A stretch of 36,782 bases of DNA from Rhodospirillales bacterium (GTDB lineage Bacteria; Pseudomonadota; Alphaproteobacteria; CACIAM-22H2), in NCBI GenBank assembly GCA_016794025.1, contig JAEUKX010000032.1:1-36782 (forward strand), written 5' to 3'. This document shows, one piece after another, positions 21,871-30,465 of this stretch (position 1 is the first letter of the stretch; every line of letters begins with the position of its first letter). A program made the position numbers and the translations under genes. The notes under the pieces are model-generated. The model was not told where the DNA came from. It did not search any database and saw nothing but the letters and a program-made list of their open reading frames with translations.

Positions 21871-22871
21871 GGGGCGTTCACTTCGTTGTTGCGGTTCCTT
21901 GCGAGCGTTTGCGCCAGCCGAAGCGCGGCGATCAGGCTGCCGGGATCGGCAAGGCCCTTGCCCGCGATGTCGAGGGCGGTGCCGTGGTCGGGCGAGGTCC
22001 GCACGAACGGCAGGCCCAGCGTGACGTTCACGCCGCCGTCGACATCGAGCGTCTTGAGCGGGATGAGCGCCTGGTCGTGGTACATGCAGATCGCCGCGTC
22101 GTAGCGGGCCCGCGCGCGCGGCGCGAACATCGTGTCGGGCGGCAACGGGCCCGCCGCATCGATCCCGTCCGCGCGCAGCATCTCGAGCGCGGGCTTGACG
22201 ATCTCGATATCCTCGCGACCCATGGCGCCGTCCTCGCCGGCGTGCGGGTTGAGACCCGCGATCGCCAGCCGGGGCGCGGCGATCGCGAAGTCGCGCTTCA
22301 GAGCCGCCAGCGCGATCCGCGCGGTCGACACGATCTCCCCGCATGACAGGCCGGCGACCGCCTCGCGCAGCGAAACGTGGATCGACACGGGCACCACGCG
22401 AAGCTCCGGGCACACCAGCATCATGGCGACAGGCACGCCGCCGGCCTTCGCGGCGAGATATTCGGTATGGCCCGGATGCGGGAAGCCCGCCGCATAGAGC
22501 GTGGCCTTCTGGATCGGGTTCGTCACGACGGCATCCGCCGCGCCCGACCGGACAAGCTCGATGGCCCTGTCGATCGAATCGATGACGGCCGGCGCATTTG
22601 CCGGATCCGGCCGGCCCGCGACGACGCTTGCGCGCAGCCTCACCGGAAGAACGGGAAGCGTTTGCGCGAAGGCTGCCTCCGCTTCGCGCATGTCGGCGAC
22701 GGTGCGGACCGGCACATCGAGACCTAGTGCGCGTGCGGTCGCCGAAAGCCGTTCCGGGTCGTCGAGCGCCACGAACGCCGGGCCGCTGGCGCGAAGATGC
22801 TGCCACGCGCGCAGCGTCAGCTCGCCCCCCACGCCCGCCGGCTCGCCCATCGTCAATGCAAGTATCGTCAT
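21867..22871 (-). CDS. pdxA: 4-hydroxythreonine-4-phosphate dehydrogenase PdxA
   Basis: This 334-residue NAD-dependent dehydrogenase is the penultimate step of DXP-dependent vitamin B6 synthesis. The N-terminal [13 protein letters not shown] and the metal-site histidines in [20 protein letters not shown] and [11 protein letters not shown] are all present. I chose ATG 22871 ([11 protein letters not shown]). The frame to 22925 adds 18 residues of unlikely sequence. PdxA paralogues that act on threonate phosphates occur in sugar-acid operons, but direct coupling to pdxJ by a 4-bp overlap argues for the true B6 enzyme. Confidence 0.95.
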   Translation of the reverse strand: MTILALTMGEPAGVGGELTLRAWQHLRASGPAFVALDDPERLSATARALGLDVPVRTVADMREAEAAFAQTLPVLPVRLRASVVAGRPDPANAPAVIDSIDRAIELVRSGAADAVVTNPIQKATLYAAGFPHPGHTEYLAAKAGGVPVAMMLVCPELRVVPVSIHVSLREAVAGLSCGEIVSTARIALAALKRDFAIAAPRLAIAGLNPHAGEDGAMGREDIEIVKPALEMLRADGIDAAGPLPPDTMFAPRARARYDAAICMYHDQALIPLKTLDVDGGVNVTLGLPFVRTSPDHGTALDIAGKGLADPGSLIAALRLAQTLARNRNNEVNAP

Positions 22872-22985
22872 CGCATCGCGCACCGTAGACGCCGACGGCG
22901 GCGAATCAACGGCAAAGCGACGCAACGGCGAAAAATGCGCGCGGATTGAATCGATTGTCCCGATTTGAAGGTCGGCGTGGCGGTG

Positions 22986-23528
22986 CTAGACGGGCGCCAG
23001 CGGACGAATCGGCCCGGACGGCGCGACGGCACGGATACGTTCGCCGGCTTCGATCGTGCCGCCGGTCACGACCACGGACATGATGCCGGCCTTGCGGACC
23101 AGCGCCCCGTCGGCGGCCCGGCCGAGGACCGCCGGCAGCAGGCCCTTCCGGTAGGCATCGATCTGCGCACAGGGATTGCGAAGGCCGGTCACCTCGAGTT
23201 CGACGCCGCCTTCGAAGGCGAGCCTTGTCCCGGTTGCAAGACCGAGCAGGTCGAGGCCGCGCGTCGTCACGTTCTCGCCCATGGCGCCCGGAGGCACGTC
23301 GAAGCCGCGTGCCGTCAGCTCGTCGAACAGTTCGGCATGGAGCAGATGGACCTGCCGCAGATTCGGCTGGGTCGGGTCGCGGGCGACGCGGCTGCGGTGG
23401 CGGACCGTCGCGCCACGGTGGGCATCTCCTTCGACGCCCTCGCCCGCGATCACGCGGATCGTGTCGCGGACCTGCTTCGAGAAGCCATGCCCGGGACTGC
23501 TTGCGAGCGCCACGACGATGCCGTTCAT
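22986..23528 (-). CDS. MOSC-domain protein
   Basis: This 180-residue protein of the MOSC family relates to the C-terminal domain of molybdenum-cofactor sulfurase and to YiiM-type reductases. Typical blocks are GVEGDAHRG, RQVHLLHAELFDEL, GAMGENVTTRG and LEVTGLRNPCAQID, which contains conserved Cys120 that in related proteins carries sulfur or binds molybdenum cofactor. The C-terminal GIMSVVVTGG is also usual. The start ATG 23528 follows AGGATCCGG. It lies 114 bp downstream of pdxA on the same strand and is divergent from the glutamate-synthase-like gene. Confidence 0.9.
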   Translation of the reverse strand: MNGIVVALASSPGHGFSKQVRDTIRVIAGEGVEGDAHRGATVRHRSRVARDPTQPNLRQVHLLHAELFDELTARGFDVPPGAMGENVTTRGLDLLGLATGTRLAFEGGVELEVTGLRNPCAQIDAYRKGLLPAVLGRAADGALVRKAGIMSVVVTGGTIEAGERIRAVAPSGPIRPLAPV

Positions 23529-23624
23529 GACCGGATCCTAGCCCAAAGTTGGCGGGTGGACGAAACTTGGTTACTCTGGCTTCCAACAAGGCCCAAGCTG
23601 CCGCAATCGGGGAGTGACACCGTC

Positions 23625-25265
23625 GTGCAACCCACCACCAAAGCCGTGCCGTCGGCCTCGCCGCTGTCCGTCCTCGCCCTCGCCTTCGCGCCCCGATACA
23701 TCACCTACACGCTGAGCCTGATCGCGACGGCCGCATTCGGCGCGGCAAGCTTTGTCGACAGCTGGTTCCTGCTCCCTTTCGCGGCGGCGGCCGCGCTGGC
23801 GCTGATCGGGACGCGCGACTTCTTCCAGAAGAGCCACTCGATCCTGCGCAACTATCCGATCGCGGCACATATCCGCTTCCTGCTCGAGGAGATCCGACCG
23901 GAGATCCGCCAGTACTTCCTCGAAAGCGACACCGACGGGATGCCGTTCAACCGCGACAAGCGATCGATCGTCTACCAGCGCGCGAAGGCCGCACTGGACA
24001 AGCGCCCGTTCGGCACGCAGCTCGACGTCTACCAGACCGGCTTCGAGTGGGTGAACCACTCGCTCGCACCCAAGCCGCATGCAAACGAATCCTTCCGCAT
24101 CACGGTCGGCGGTCCTGACTGCCTGCAGCCCTATTCGCTTTCGGTCTTCAACGTCTCGGCAATGAGCTTCGGCGCGCTATCGGCGAATGCCGTGCGCGCG
24201 CTCAACAAGGGCGCTGCACTGGGCGGCTTCGCGCATGACACCGGCGAAGGCGGCTTCAGCCAGTACCATCGCGAGCATGGCGGCGACATCATCTGGGAGA
24301 TCGGCAGCGGCTATTTCGGCTGCCGCAACGACGACGGCAGTTTCTCGCCCGAGCGCTTCGTCGCGCAGGCGAAGGAGCCGCAGGTCAAGATGATCGAGAT
24401 CAAGCTGAGCCAGGGCGCCAAGCCCGGCCACGGCGGCGTGCTGCCGGGCCCCAAGGTATCGGCCGAGATCGCGGCCGCGCGCGGCGTGCCGCAGGGCGTC
24501 GACTGCGTCTCGCCGGCCTGCCATCCCGCCTTCTCGACACCGCTCGGCCTCGTGCAGTTCATCGCGCAGCTGCGCGAGCTCTCCGGCGGCAAGCCCGTCG
24601 GTTTCAAGCTTTGCATCGGCCACCCGACGGAGTTCCTCGGCATCTGCAAGGCGATGCTGCAGACCGGCATCTATCCCGATTTCGTCGTCATCGACGGGTC
24701 GGAAGGCGGCACGGGCGCCGCCCCGCTGGAATTCCTCGACCATGTCGGGACACCGCTGCGCGACGGGCTCGTTTTCGCGCACAACGCGCTTGTCGGGCTG
24801 GGCATCCGCGACCGGATCAAGATCGGTGCCGGCGGCAAGATCACGTCGGCCTTCGACATGGCGCGCGTCATGGCGCTGGGCGCCGACTGGTGCAATGCCG
24901 CGCGCGGCTTCATGTTCGCTGTCGGCTGCATCCAGTCGCAGAGCTGCCACACCGACCGATGCCCCGTGGGCGTGGCCACGCAGGACAAGGTCCGCCAGCG
25001 CGCGCTCGTTGTCCCCGACAAGGCCCAGCGCGTCGCGCAATTCCACAAGTCGACCGTCACGGCGCTGGGCGAACTGATCGGCGCCGCCGGGCTGGCGCAC
25101 CCGAGCGAGCTCAAGCCGCACCACATCTCGCGCCGCCTCGGCCCCAGCCAGAGCGCCACCTTCGCCGAGATCTATCGCTTCCTGCGGCCAGGCGAAATCC
25201 TCGACGGCACCGACCATCCGGCCTTCGTCCACAGCTGGCCCAACGCACGCGCGGACGCGTTCTGA
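23625..25265 (+). CDS. Membrane-anchored FMN-binding glutamate synthase-like protein
   Basis: This is a 546-residue protein of the Glu_synthase (PF01645) family. Two hydrophobic segments (about 25-45 and 47-63) anchor it in the membrane before the FMN-binding barrel. Barrel motifs include FNVSAMSFGALSANAV, DTGEGGFSQYH, SQGAKPGHGGVLPG and DGSEGGTGAAPLEF. The Fe-S cysteine cluster QSQSCHTDRCPVGVATQD lies near the C-terminus. GTG 23625 follows GGGGAG ten bases upstream. The open frame from 22965 runs through the divergent MOSC gene and is not used. These proteins lack the amidotransferase domain of GltB, so ammonia-dependent glutamate synthesis is not assured. The real substrate is unknown. Confidence 0.88.
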   Translation: MQPTTKAVPSASPLSVLALAFAPRYITYTLSLIATAAFGAASFVDSWFLLPFAAAAALALIGTRDFFQKSHSILRNYPIAAHIRFLLEEIRPEIRQYFLESDTDGMPFNRDKRSIVYQRAKAALDKRPFGTQLDVYQTGFEWVNHSLAPKPHANESFRITVGGPDCLQPYSLSVFNVSAMSFGALSANAVRALNKGAALGGFAHDTGEGGFSQYHREHGGDIIWEIGSGYFGCRNDDGSFSPERFVAQAKEPQVKMIEIKLSQGAKPGHGGVLPGPKVSAEIAAARGVPQGVDCVSPACHPAFSTPLGLVQFIAQLRELSGGKPVGFKLCIGHPTEFLGICKAMLQTGIYPDFVVIDGSEGGTGAAPLEFLDHVGTPLRDGLVFAHNALVGLGIRDRIKIGAGGKITSAFDMARVMALGADWCNAARGFMFAVGCIQSQSCHTDRCPVGVATQDKVRQRALVVPDKAQRVAQFHKSTVTALGELIGAAGLAHPSELKPHHISRRLGPSQSATFAEIYRFLRPGEILDGTDHPAFVHSWPNARADAF

Positions 25266-25333
25266 GCAGGCCCGCACGCGGACTTCCGCCGCATTGACAT
25301 GCCGCGCGCTGCCGACGGATCATCCGGCCCAAC

Positions 25334-26038
25334 ATGCAGGTCTTCGGCGATTCCTTCCTTGCCGCGCTCTCCCTCGTCACGAGCGGCGATCCGCGTCTTT
25401 TTTCCATCGTCGTTCTGTCGCTCGAAGTGAGCCTTTCCGCCACGCTCATCGCGGCCTTGGTCGGTCTCCCGGCCGGCGCGCTTCTGGCACTCACGCGATT
25501 TCCCGGCCATGGCGGCGTGGTCGTCGTCCTCAACGCGATGATGGGCCTGCCGCCGGTCGTCGTCGGTCTTGTCGTCTACCTGCTGTTGTCACGTGCGGGG
25601 CCGCTCGGTGATTTCGGGATGCTTTTCACGCCGGCGGCCATGGTCGTCGCACAGGCGATCCTGATCGCGCCGATCATCGCGGCGCTCTCGCGACAGACGG
25701 TCGAGGATGCCTGGGCCGAGCACGGCGAACTTCTGCGCTCGCTTGGCGCCGGGCCCATGCGGTCGGCACAGACGCTTCTATGGGACTGCCGCTTCGCGCT
25801 GGCCACGGTCCTGCTCGCCGGATTCGGGCGGGCGAGTGCCGAGGTCGGCGCCGTGATGATCGTGGGCGGCAATGTCGACGGCGTCACCCGCACGATGACG
25901 ACGACGATCGCGCTGGAGACGAGCAAGGGTGACCTGCCGCTGGCGCTTGGGCTTGGAATTGTCCTGATCGCGACGATCGTCGCCGTCAACGCGTCCGTCG
26001 GCTGGATCAGGACGGCCGCCCTGCGCCGCTACGGCTGA
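25334..26038 (+). CDS. tupB: Tungstate ABC transporter permease TupB
   Basis: This 234-residue inner-membrane permease has about five helices. The cytoplasmic loop AWAEHGELLRSLGAGPMRSA carries the EAA-type contact with the ATPase. ARASAEVGAVMIVGGN is the block shared by TupB and other oxyanion permeases. It starts 68 bp after the glutamate-synthase-like gene with a weak ribosome site and is followed after 2 bp by the ATPase gene. Assignment to tungstate rests on the TupA-type binding protein encoded in the same operon. Confidence 0.9.
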   Translation: MQVFGDSFLAALSLVTSGDPRLFSIVVLSLEVSLSATLIAALVGLPAGALLALTRFPGHGGVVVVLNAMMGLPPVVVGLVVYLLLSRAGPLGDFGMLFTPAAMVVAQAILIAPIIAALSRQTVEDAWAEHGELLRSLGAGPMRSAQTLLWDCRFALATVLLAGFGRASAEVGAVMIVGGNVDGVTRTMTTTIALETSKGDLPLALGLGIVLIATIVAVNASVGWIRTAALRRYG

Positions 26039-26040
26039 CG

Positions 26041-26745
26041 ATGGCAGGACCCCTACCCCTTACACTCACCCATGTGGCGCTGGAGATCGGCGGCGCTACC
26101 GTCGTGTCCGATTTCACGCTGCGCCTCGCGGCCGCACGCCGCACGATCGTCGTGGGACCGAACGGGGCTGGCAAGAGCCTGCTGCTGCGGCTGTGCCACG
26201 GCCTGATCGCACCCACGCGCGGATCGATCGTCTGGGCCGAGGACCCGAAAGGCCGTCAGGCGATGGTTTTCCAGCGACCGGTGATGCTGCGTCGTTCCTC
26301 TCGCGCGAATGTCGCCTACGGCCTGAAGCTCGCCGGCGTGAACGGCGCCGAGCGCCGCCAACGTGCAGATGCCGCCTTGGCGCGCGTAGGGCTCCTGCAT
26401 CTCGCCGACCGGCCGGCGCGCGTGCTTTCGGGTGGCGAACAGCAGCGCGTGGCGCTGGCGCGCGCCTGGGCCCTGGCACCGCGCGTGCTTTTCCTTGACG
26501 AGCCGACCGCAAGTCTCGATCCCGGCGCGTGCGCCGCCGTCGAGGAGATCGTCCTCGCGATGGCCGCCGAGGGAACGGCAATCGTGATGACCACGCACAA
26601 TCTCGGCCAGGCCCGGCGCCTGGGCGAGGACATCGTCTTCGTCCATAAGGGGCGCGTGGCGGAAACGGCCGGCGCCGAGACGTTTTTCCGCAAGCCGTCG
26701 ACGCCGGAAGCTGCTGCATTTCTGAAGGGCGAACTGCCATGGTGA
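26041..26745 (+). CDS. tupC: Tungstate ABC transporter ATP-binding protein TupC
   Basis: This 234-residue ABC ATPase has Walker A VGPNGAGKS, signature LSGGEQQRVALARA, Walker B VLFLDEPTASLD and the switch histidine in VMTTHNLGQARR. It lacks the C-terminal TOBE domain of ModC, as usual for TupC. It begins 2 bp after tupB, and the start of tupA overlaps its end by 7 bp. Confidence 0.92.
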   Translation: MAGPLPLTLTHVALEIGGATVVSDFTLRLAAARRTIVVGPNGAGKSLLLRLCHGLIAPTRGSIVWAEDPKGRQAMVFQRPVMLRRSSRANVAYGLKLAGVNGAERRQRADAALARVGLLHLADRPARVLSGGEQQRVALARAWALAPRVLFLDEPTASLDPGACAAVEEIVLAMAAEGTAIVMTTHNLGQARRLGEDIVFVHKGRVAETAGAETFFRKPSTPEAAAFLKGELPW

Positions 26746-27566
26746 TGATCGGGCGTTTTGCGCTGGCGCTGCTGCTTTTCGCCATCTCGCCCGCGCCTGG
26801 GATGGCGCAGGAGAAGTTCATCACCGTCGCGTCGACGACCTCGACCGACCAATCCGGCCTCTTCGGCTTCCTGCTGCCCGCCTTCAAGCGCGACACGGGA
26901 ATCGAGGTGCGCGTGGTGGCCTTGGGAACGGGGCAGGCGCTCGACGTGGGGCGGCGCGGCGATGCCGATGTCGTGTTCGTCCATGACCAGCCGGCCGAGG
27001 AGAAGTTCGTCGCCGAGGGCGCCGGCGTGAAGCGCATGCAGGTCATGTACAACGACTTCGTCATCATCGGCCCGAAAGCCGATCCGGCCAAGGTTGCCGG
27101 GCTCAAGGACGTGACGGAAGCCCTGCGCCGGATCGCGAATGCGAAGGCGCCCTTCGTGTCGCGCGGCGACCGGTCGGGCACGCATGCGGCCGAACTTCGC
27201 TACTGGAAGATCGCCGGGGTCGACCTCGATGCAAACCGGGGCGCCTGGTACCGGGACGTCGGTCAGGGCATGGGCCCCGCGCTCAACATCGCATCGAGCA
27301 TGGGGGCGTACATCCTCTCCGACCGGGCCACCTGGCTCAATTTCAAGAATCGCGGCGATCTCGGCATCGTCGTGGCCGGCGACGAGCGGCTGTTCAACCA
27401 GTATGGCGTCATCCTCGTGAACCCGGCCCGGCACCCGCAGGTCAAGCGCGCACTCGGCCAGAGCTTCATCGACTGGCTGATCGCGCCCGCGGGCCAGCAG
27501 GCAATCGCGGCCTACAAGATTGGCGGCGAGCAGCTCTTCTTCCCGAACGCGAAGCCCGGCTCCTGA
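26739..27566 (+). CDS. tupA: Tungstate-binding periplasmic protein TupA
   Basis: This is a 275-residue solute-binding protein. A signal peptide (MVMIGRFALALLLFAISPAPGMAQ, cleavage near residue 24) is followed by ITVASTTSTDQSGLFGFLLP; the TTST...SGL stretch is the oxyanion-binding signature of TupA. Other family blocks are ALGTGQALDVGRRGDADVVF, MYNDFVIIGP, FVSRGDRSGTHAAEL and MGAYILSDRATWL. ATG 26739 overlaps tupC; ATG 26745 is an alternative. It supplies tungstate or, less specifically, molybdate for cofactor enzymes. Confidence 0.93.
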   Translation: MVMIGRFALALLLFAISPAPGMAQEKFITVASTTSTDQSGLFGFLLPAFKRDTGIEVRVVALGTGQALDVGRRGDADVVFVHDQPAEEKFVAEGAGVKRMQVMYNDFVIIGPKADPAKVAGLKDVTEALRRIANAKAPFVSRGDRSGTHAAELRYWKIAGVDLDANRGAWYRDVGQGMGPALNIASSMGAYILSDRATWLNFKNRGDLGIVVAGDERLFNQYGVILVNPARHPQVKRALGQSFIDWLIAPAGQQAIAAYKIGGEQLFFPNAKPGS

Positions 27567-27703
27567 CGCGCCGGACGGCGGCCTTCGCCATCGCGTAACA
27601 GTCGATGACAGCAGGGTGCGATCGCTTGCCCGGATTCGGGCGTGGCGCGCAGACTTTTCACGTCGAGTCGCGGCCTTCCGGTCGCGGTTACATGGAGGAG
27701 AGT

Positions 27704-27910
27704 ATGCGGATTTTCGCAATTGCCGGTGCTGCAGCCCTGTTTCTCGGAATGACGGTGCTGGCGCCGGCCCCGGCGCAGGCTTCGTCGTTCGGCGCAGGCA
27801 CGGCCGTCTCGTCGGTCGCCCGCGATCACGGTTCGGCGGCGTTCACCCAGGTCGCCGAGAAGAAGAAGCCGGCGGCCAAGAAGAAGACGACCGCGAAGAA
27901 GAAGCCGTAA
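27704..27910 (+). CDS. Small exported lysine-rich protein
   Basis: This 68-residue protein follows a strong Shine-Dalgarno (GGAGGAGAGT before ATG 27704). Residues 1 to about 26 form a signal peptide (MRIFAIAGAAALFLGMTVLA...AQA). The mature part is short and ends in a lysine-alanine-threonine tail (EKKKPAAKKKTTAKKKP). The tail resembles those of histone H1-like proteins, but the signal peptide implies export, so interaction with envelope polymers or extracellular DNA is more likely than nucleoid binding. The family is unknown. A hairpin follows 24 bp after the stop. Confidence 0.75.
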   Translation: MRIFAIAGAAALFLGMTVLAPAPAQASSFGAGTAVSSVARDHGSAAFTQVAEKKKPAAKKKTTAKKKP

Positions 27911-27934
27911 ACCGGCTGCCTTCCCGGATGCAAA

Positions 27935-27967
27935 ACGGGCCCGACCGGATGTTCCGGCCGGGCCCGT
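27935..27967. terminator. Strong hairpin between convergent genes, probable terminator
   Basis: ACGGGCCCGACCGGA (27935-27949), loop TGT, TCCGGCCGGGCCCGT (27953-27967) form a 15-bp stem with one mismatch. It lies between the lysine-rich gene (stop 27910) and the convergent ShlB-type gene (stop 27983). No strong T-run follows on the plus strand, though AAAA precedes it and would read TTTT on the minus strand. It most clearly fits termination of the minus-strand gene and may act both ways. Confidence 0.65.
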
Positions 27968-27982
27968 CGCATTTCGGGCGGT

Positions 27983-29662
27983 TCAGAACCGCATCGAGAT
28001 GTCGAAATAGATCCGCAGCGGCTTGCGGTCTTCGGCGAGCGTCGGCACGCGGGTCAGCGGCTGGGCGAGTTCAAGCGTCGAGGTCAGCCACGTCTCGGGC
28101 GCCCAGCGGATGCCGGCACCGGCCGAGGCCAGCGACTGCGTGCGCGAGGCGCCGCCGGTCCGCTTCGCCCAGGCCCAGCCCGTGTCGTAGAAGACATAGG
28201 GCTGCCAGCCGTTCGTCGCGAGATCGCCATAGCGCAGATCCAGCGCGGACCCCGCGCCGTTCACGCCGGTCAGTTCCGAAGGATCGTAGCCGCGCCCGAA
28301 GCGGCCGCCGCCCAGCGAGAATTCCTCGCCGGAGAAAAGGACGTTGCGCGAATACTGGCCCGACAGCGTCCACTGCGCCGAGAACTGGTCGGTCAGCAGC
28401 TGGATGCGCCGGATCTCGCCCGTGTATTTCGTGAAGCCGGTCTGCGCTTCGGCGCGGGTGTTCGGGACCTCGCCGTTGCGGTGATTGTCCCAGCCCATCA
28501 GGCCCTGGACGATTCCCGCCGAGACGACCGTGGCGCCCTGCAGGAACCCGACATGCGACCATGTCAGGCGCGCATCGGCCGCCACATAGCGGTCGCGCGT
28601 CAGCGGATCGCCGCGCACGTAGGTCGCCACGTGCGAGTGATAGACCGAGCCATCGACCACGAGGCTCTCGCGCCGCGACCGGATGACCGGATAGGAAAGC
28701 CGCGGGCCCACGCGCAGCGCGGTCGTCTGGACCTGCAGCGCTTTCAGCGTGTGCGCCGGCCAGCCCGACGAATAGGTGGTGTCCCAGCCGACCGTCGCGC
28801 CGTCGCCGCCGACCGGCATCCCGTAGCGGAACACGCCCTGGCGCAATTCGCGGCTCGACTGGACCGACGGGATCGTGGACACGCCGAGCGTGATCTGTTC
28901 GTTCCAGCCGATGAAGTTGTTGAACGCGGATTCCGCATAGATCGTCACCGGGCCCTGGTACTTCGACGCCCTGTTGGACAGCGTCGCGTTCGACTGCACC
29001 GGCTTTTCGTCGATCTTCACCAGAAGGTTCGACGAACCGGGCTCGGCGCCCGGTGCAAGCGTCCCCGCCGCGACGACGCCCGACAGGTCGCCGGCCAGCA
29101 GCAGGCCGCGCTCGATGTCGCGCAGGTTGGCCGGGCGCCCCTCGAACGCGCGCCGCAGATAGGCCTCGATGCGCGCGCGTGTCGACGGCGCGCCGCCGTC
29201 GAACCGGATTTCCGACAGGTAGCCCTCGACGACCTGGATCCGGAACGATCCGTCGCCCACGCGCTGCGGCGGAACGAAGGCACGCGTCAGAACGTAACCG
29301 TCCGCGCGGTAGCGGTTCTCGATCGCCTCGGCCGCAGCGGTGATGGCGCCCAGCCCCAGTGTCTTGCCGATCAGGGGGGCCGTGAAGGCGGACAGTTCGG
29401 CCGGGCTGTAGACGGTCGCCCCTTCGATCGAGATGCGCGCGATGGCAAAGCGCAGCTCGTCGACCGCGCGCGGCTCGGCGCTGCGCGGCTGGGCGGGAAT
29501 GGTGATGTCGAGATCGGCTTCGGGCACCGGCACGGGGCGGCCGGGCAGCCGCGGCTCGGCCGCGGGCGGCAGCACGACCGACTGGGCATGTGCCGTCGTC
29601 GCGCCGTACCCCACCAGAAGGGTGCACAAAATCGTTCGGGCAAAGCGAATCGGGCCAGCCAT
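27983..29662 (-). CDS. ShlB/FhaC-type outer-membrane transporter (two-partner secretion TpsB)
   Basis: This 559-residue Omp85-superfamily pore secretes a partner protein across the outer membrane. A signal peptide (MAGPIRFARTILCTLLVGYG...AHAQ) is followed by a proline-rich linker and POTRA domains. The first includes FAIARISIEGATVYSPAEL (about 75-150), with DGYVLTRAFVPPQRVGDGSF and VVEGYLSEIRF. The barrel carries the TpsB motif GGGRFGRGYDPSELTG and ends in Phe (FDISMRF), the outer-membrane insertion signal. I chose ATG 29662; the frame to 29701 needs a TTG start and adds an unlikely segment. No filamentous TpsA gene is in the window. It is divergent from the five-gene run with the CHAT lipoprotein, so its cargo may be encoded there or elsewhere. 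Confidence 0.9.
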   Translation of the reverse strand: MAGPIRFARTILCTLLVGYGATTAHAQSVVLPPAAEPRLPGRPVPVPEADLDITIPAQPRSAEPRAVDELRFAIARISIEGATVYSPAELSAFTAPLIGKTLGLGAITAAAEAIENRYRADGYVLTRAFVPPQRVGDGSFRIQVVEGYLSEIRFDGGAPSTRARIEAYLRRAFEGRPANLRDIERGLLLAGDLSGVVAAGTLAPGAEPGSSNLLVKIDEKPVQSNATLSNRASKYQGPVTIYAESAFNNFIGWNEQITLGVSTIPSVQSSRELRQGVFRYGMPVGGDGATVGWDTTYSSGWPAHTLKALQVQTTALRVGPRLSYPVIRSRRESLVVDGSVYHSHVATYVRGDPLTRDRYVAADARLTWSHVGFLQGATVVSAGIVQGLMGWDNHRNGEVPNTRAEAQTGFTKYTGEIRRIQLLTDQFSAQWTLSGQYSRNVLFSGEEFSLGGGRFGRGYDPSELTGVNGAGSALDLRYGDLATNGWQPYVFYDTGWAWAKRTGGASRTQSLASAGAGIRWAPETWLTSTLELAQPLTRVPTLAEDRKPLRIYFDISMRF

Positions 29663-29792
29663 CGTCGGGATCCAAGCTACACCATAGGCCGAGTCGTCCA
29701 ATGCATTCCGTGCGTTGCGCGGCCCTGAAATTCGTTACTTGTTGTGGAAAGCGGGGATCGGCGCTAATGGAATCCGGGGCAAGGCGGAAACC

Positions 29793-30458
29793 ATGCGCAG
29801 TCTTGGGAATTGGGCGATTTCTGGCGCTCTTGCGGCCGTCCTGCTGGTTGCGGGCCTGCCGGCCCTTGCCCAGAAGCAGCCGGCCGCACCCGCGGCGGGC
29901 GCGCCGGCCGGCGACTTCAAGCTGACCGGCTTCCGGTCGGCGAATTTCGGCATGACCGCCGATCAGGTCAAACAGGCGATCAAGCGCGACTTCGGCATCG
30001 GCCCGGAAAAGATCGAGACCGCGCAGAACGGCGTCGAGCGCACGCAGATCCTGGCCGTGACGGTCCCCGATCTGCTGCCCAACGGCGGCCCGGCGCAGGT
30101 TGCCTACGTGATCGGCTTCCGGTCCAAGCAGCTCGTGCAGGTGAGCGTGACGTGGGGCGGCGGCGTCAATCCGCAGCTCGCGCCGGCCGCGGCCATCGAA
30201 GTCGCGCGCATGCTGCAGAACTATCTCGCCGGCGTCGGCTACAAGGCCGACACGATCGCCACGAACCTTGCCCAGCCCGACGGCAGCGTGATCGCCTTCC
30301 GCGGCGACGATGCCCAGGGGCGCCGGACGATCCTTGTCGTCGGCGGCGTGGCCGCACCCGAAGGGCAGAAGCCGGCCGGCCCGCCGGTTGTGCAGATCGC
30401 GTATATCCGCGACCCGCAGAATCCCGACGTGTTCCAGATCAAGCGGGGGGAATTCTAG
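29793..30458 (+). CDS. Exported protein of unknown function, first gene of CHAT-cyclase operon
   Basis: This 221-residue protein has a clear signal peptide (MRSLGNWAISGALAAVLLVAGLPALAQ, cleavage near 27) and an Ala/Pro-rich linker. The mature domain (about 45-215) alternates short strands and helices (FRSANFGMTADQVKQAIKRD, QVAYVIGFRSKQLVQVSVTWG, VVQIAYIRDPQNPDVFQIK). I recognise no family. A purine-rich AAGGCGGAAA precedes ATG 29793. It starts 130 bp from the divergent TpsB gene, so the two may share a control region, and it is 7 bp upstream of the cNMP-binding gene. Confidence 0.8.
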   Translation: MRSLGNWAISGALAAVLLVAGLPALAQKQPAAPAAGAPAGDFKLTGFRSANFGMTADQVKQAIKRDFGIGPEKIETAQNGVERTQILAVTVPDLLPNGGPAQVAYVIGFRSKQLVQVSVTWGGGVNPQLAPAAAIEVARMLQNYLAGVGYKADTIATNLAQPDGSVIAFRGDDAQGRRTILVVGGVAAPEGQKPAGPPVVQIAYIRDPQNPDVFQIKRGEF

Positions 30459-30465
30459 CCGTCCG

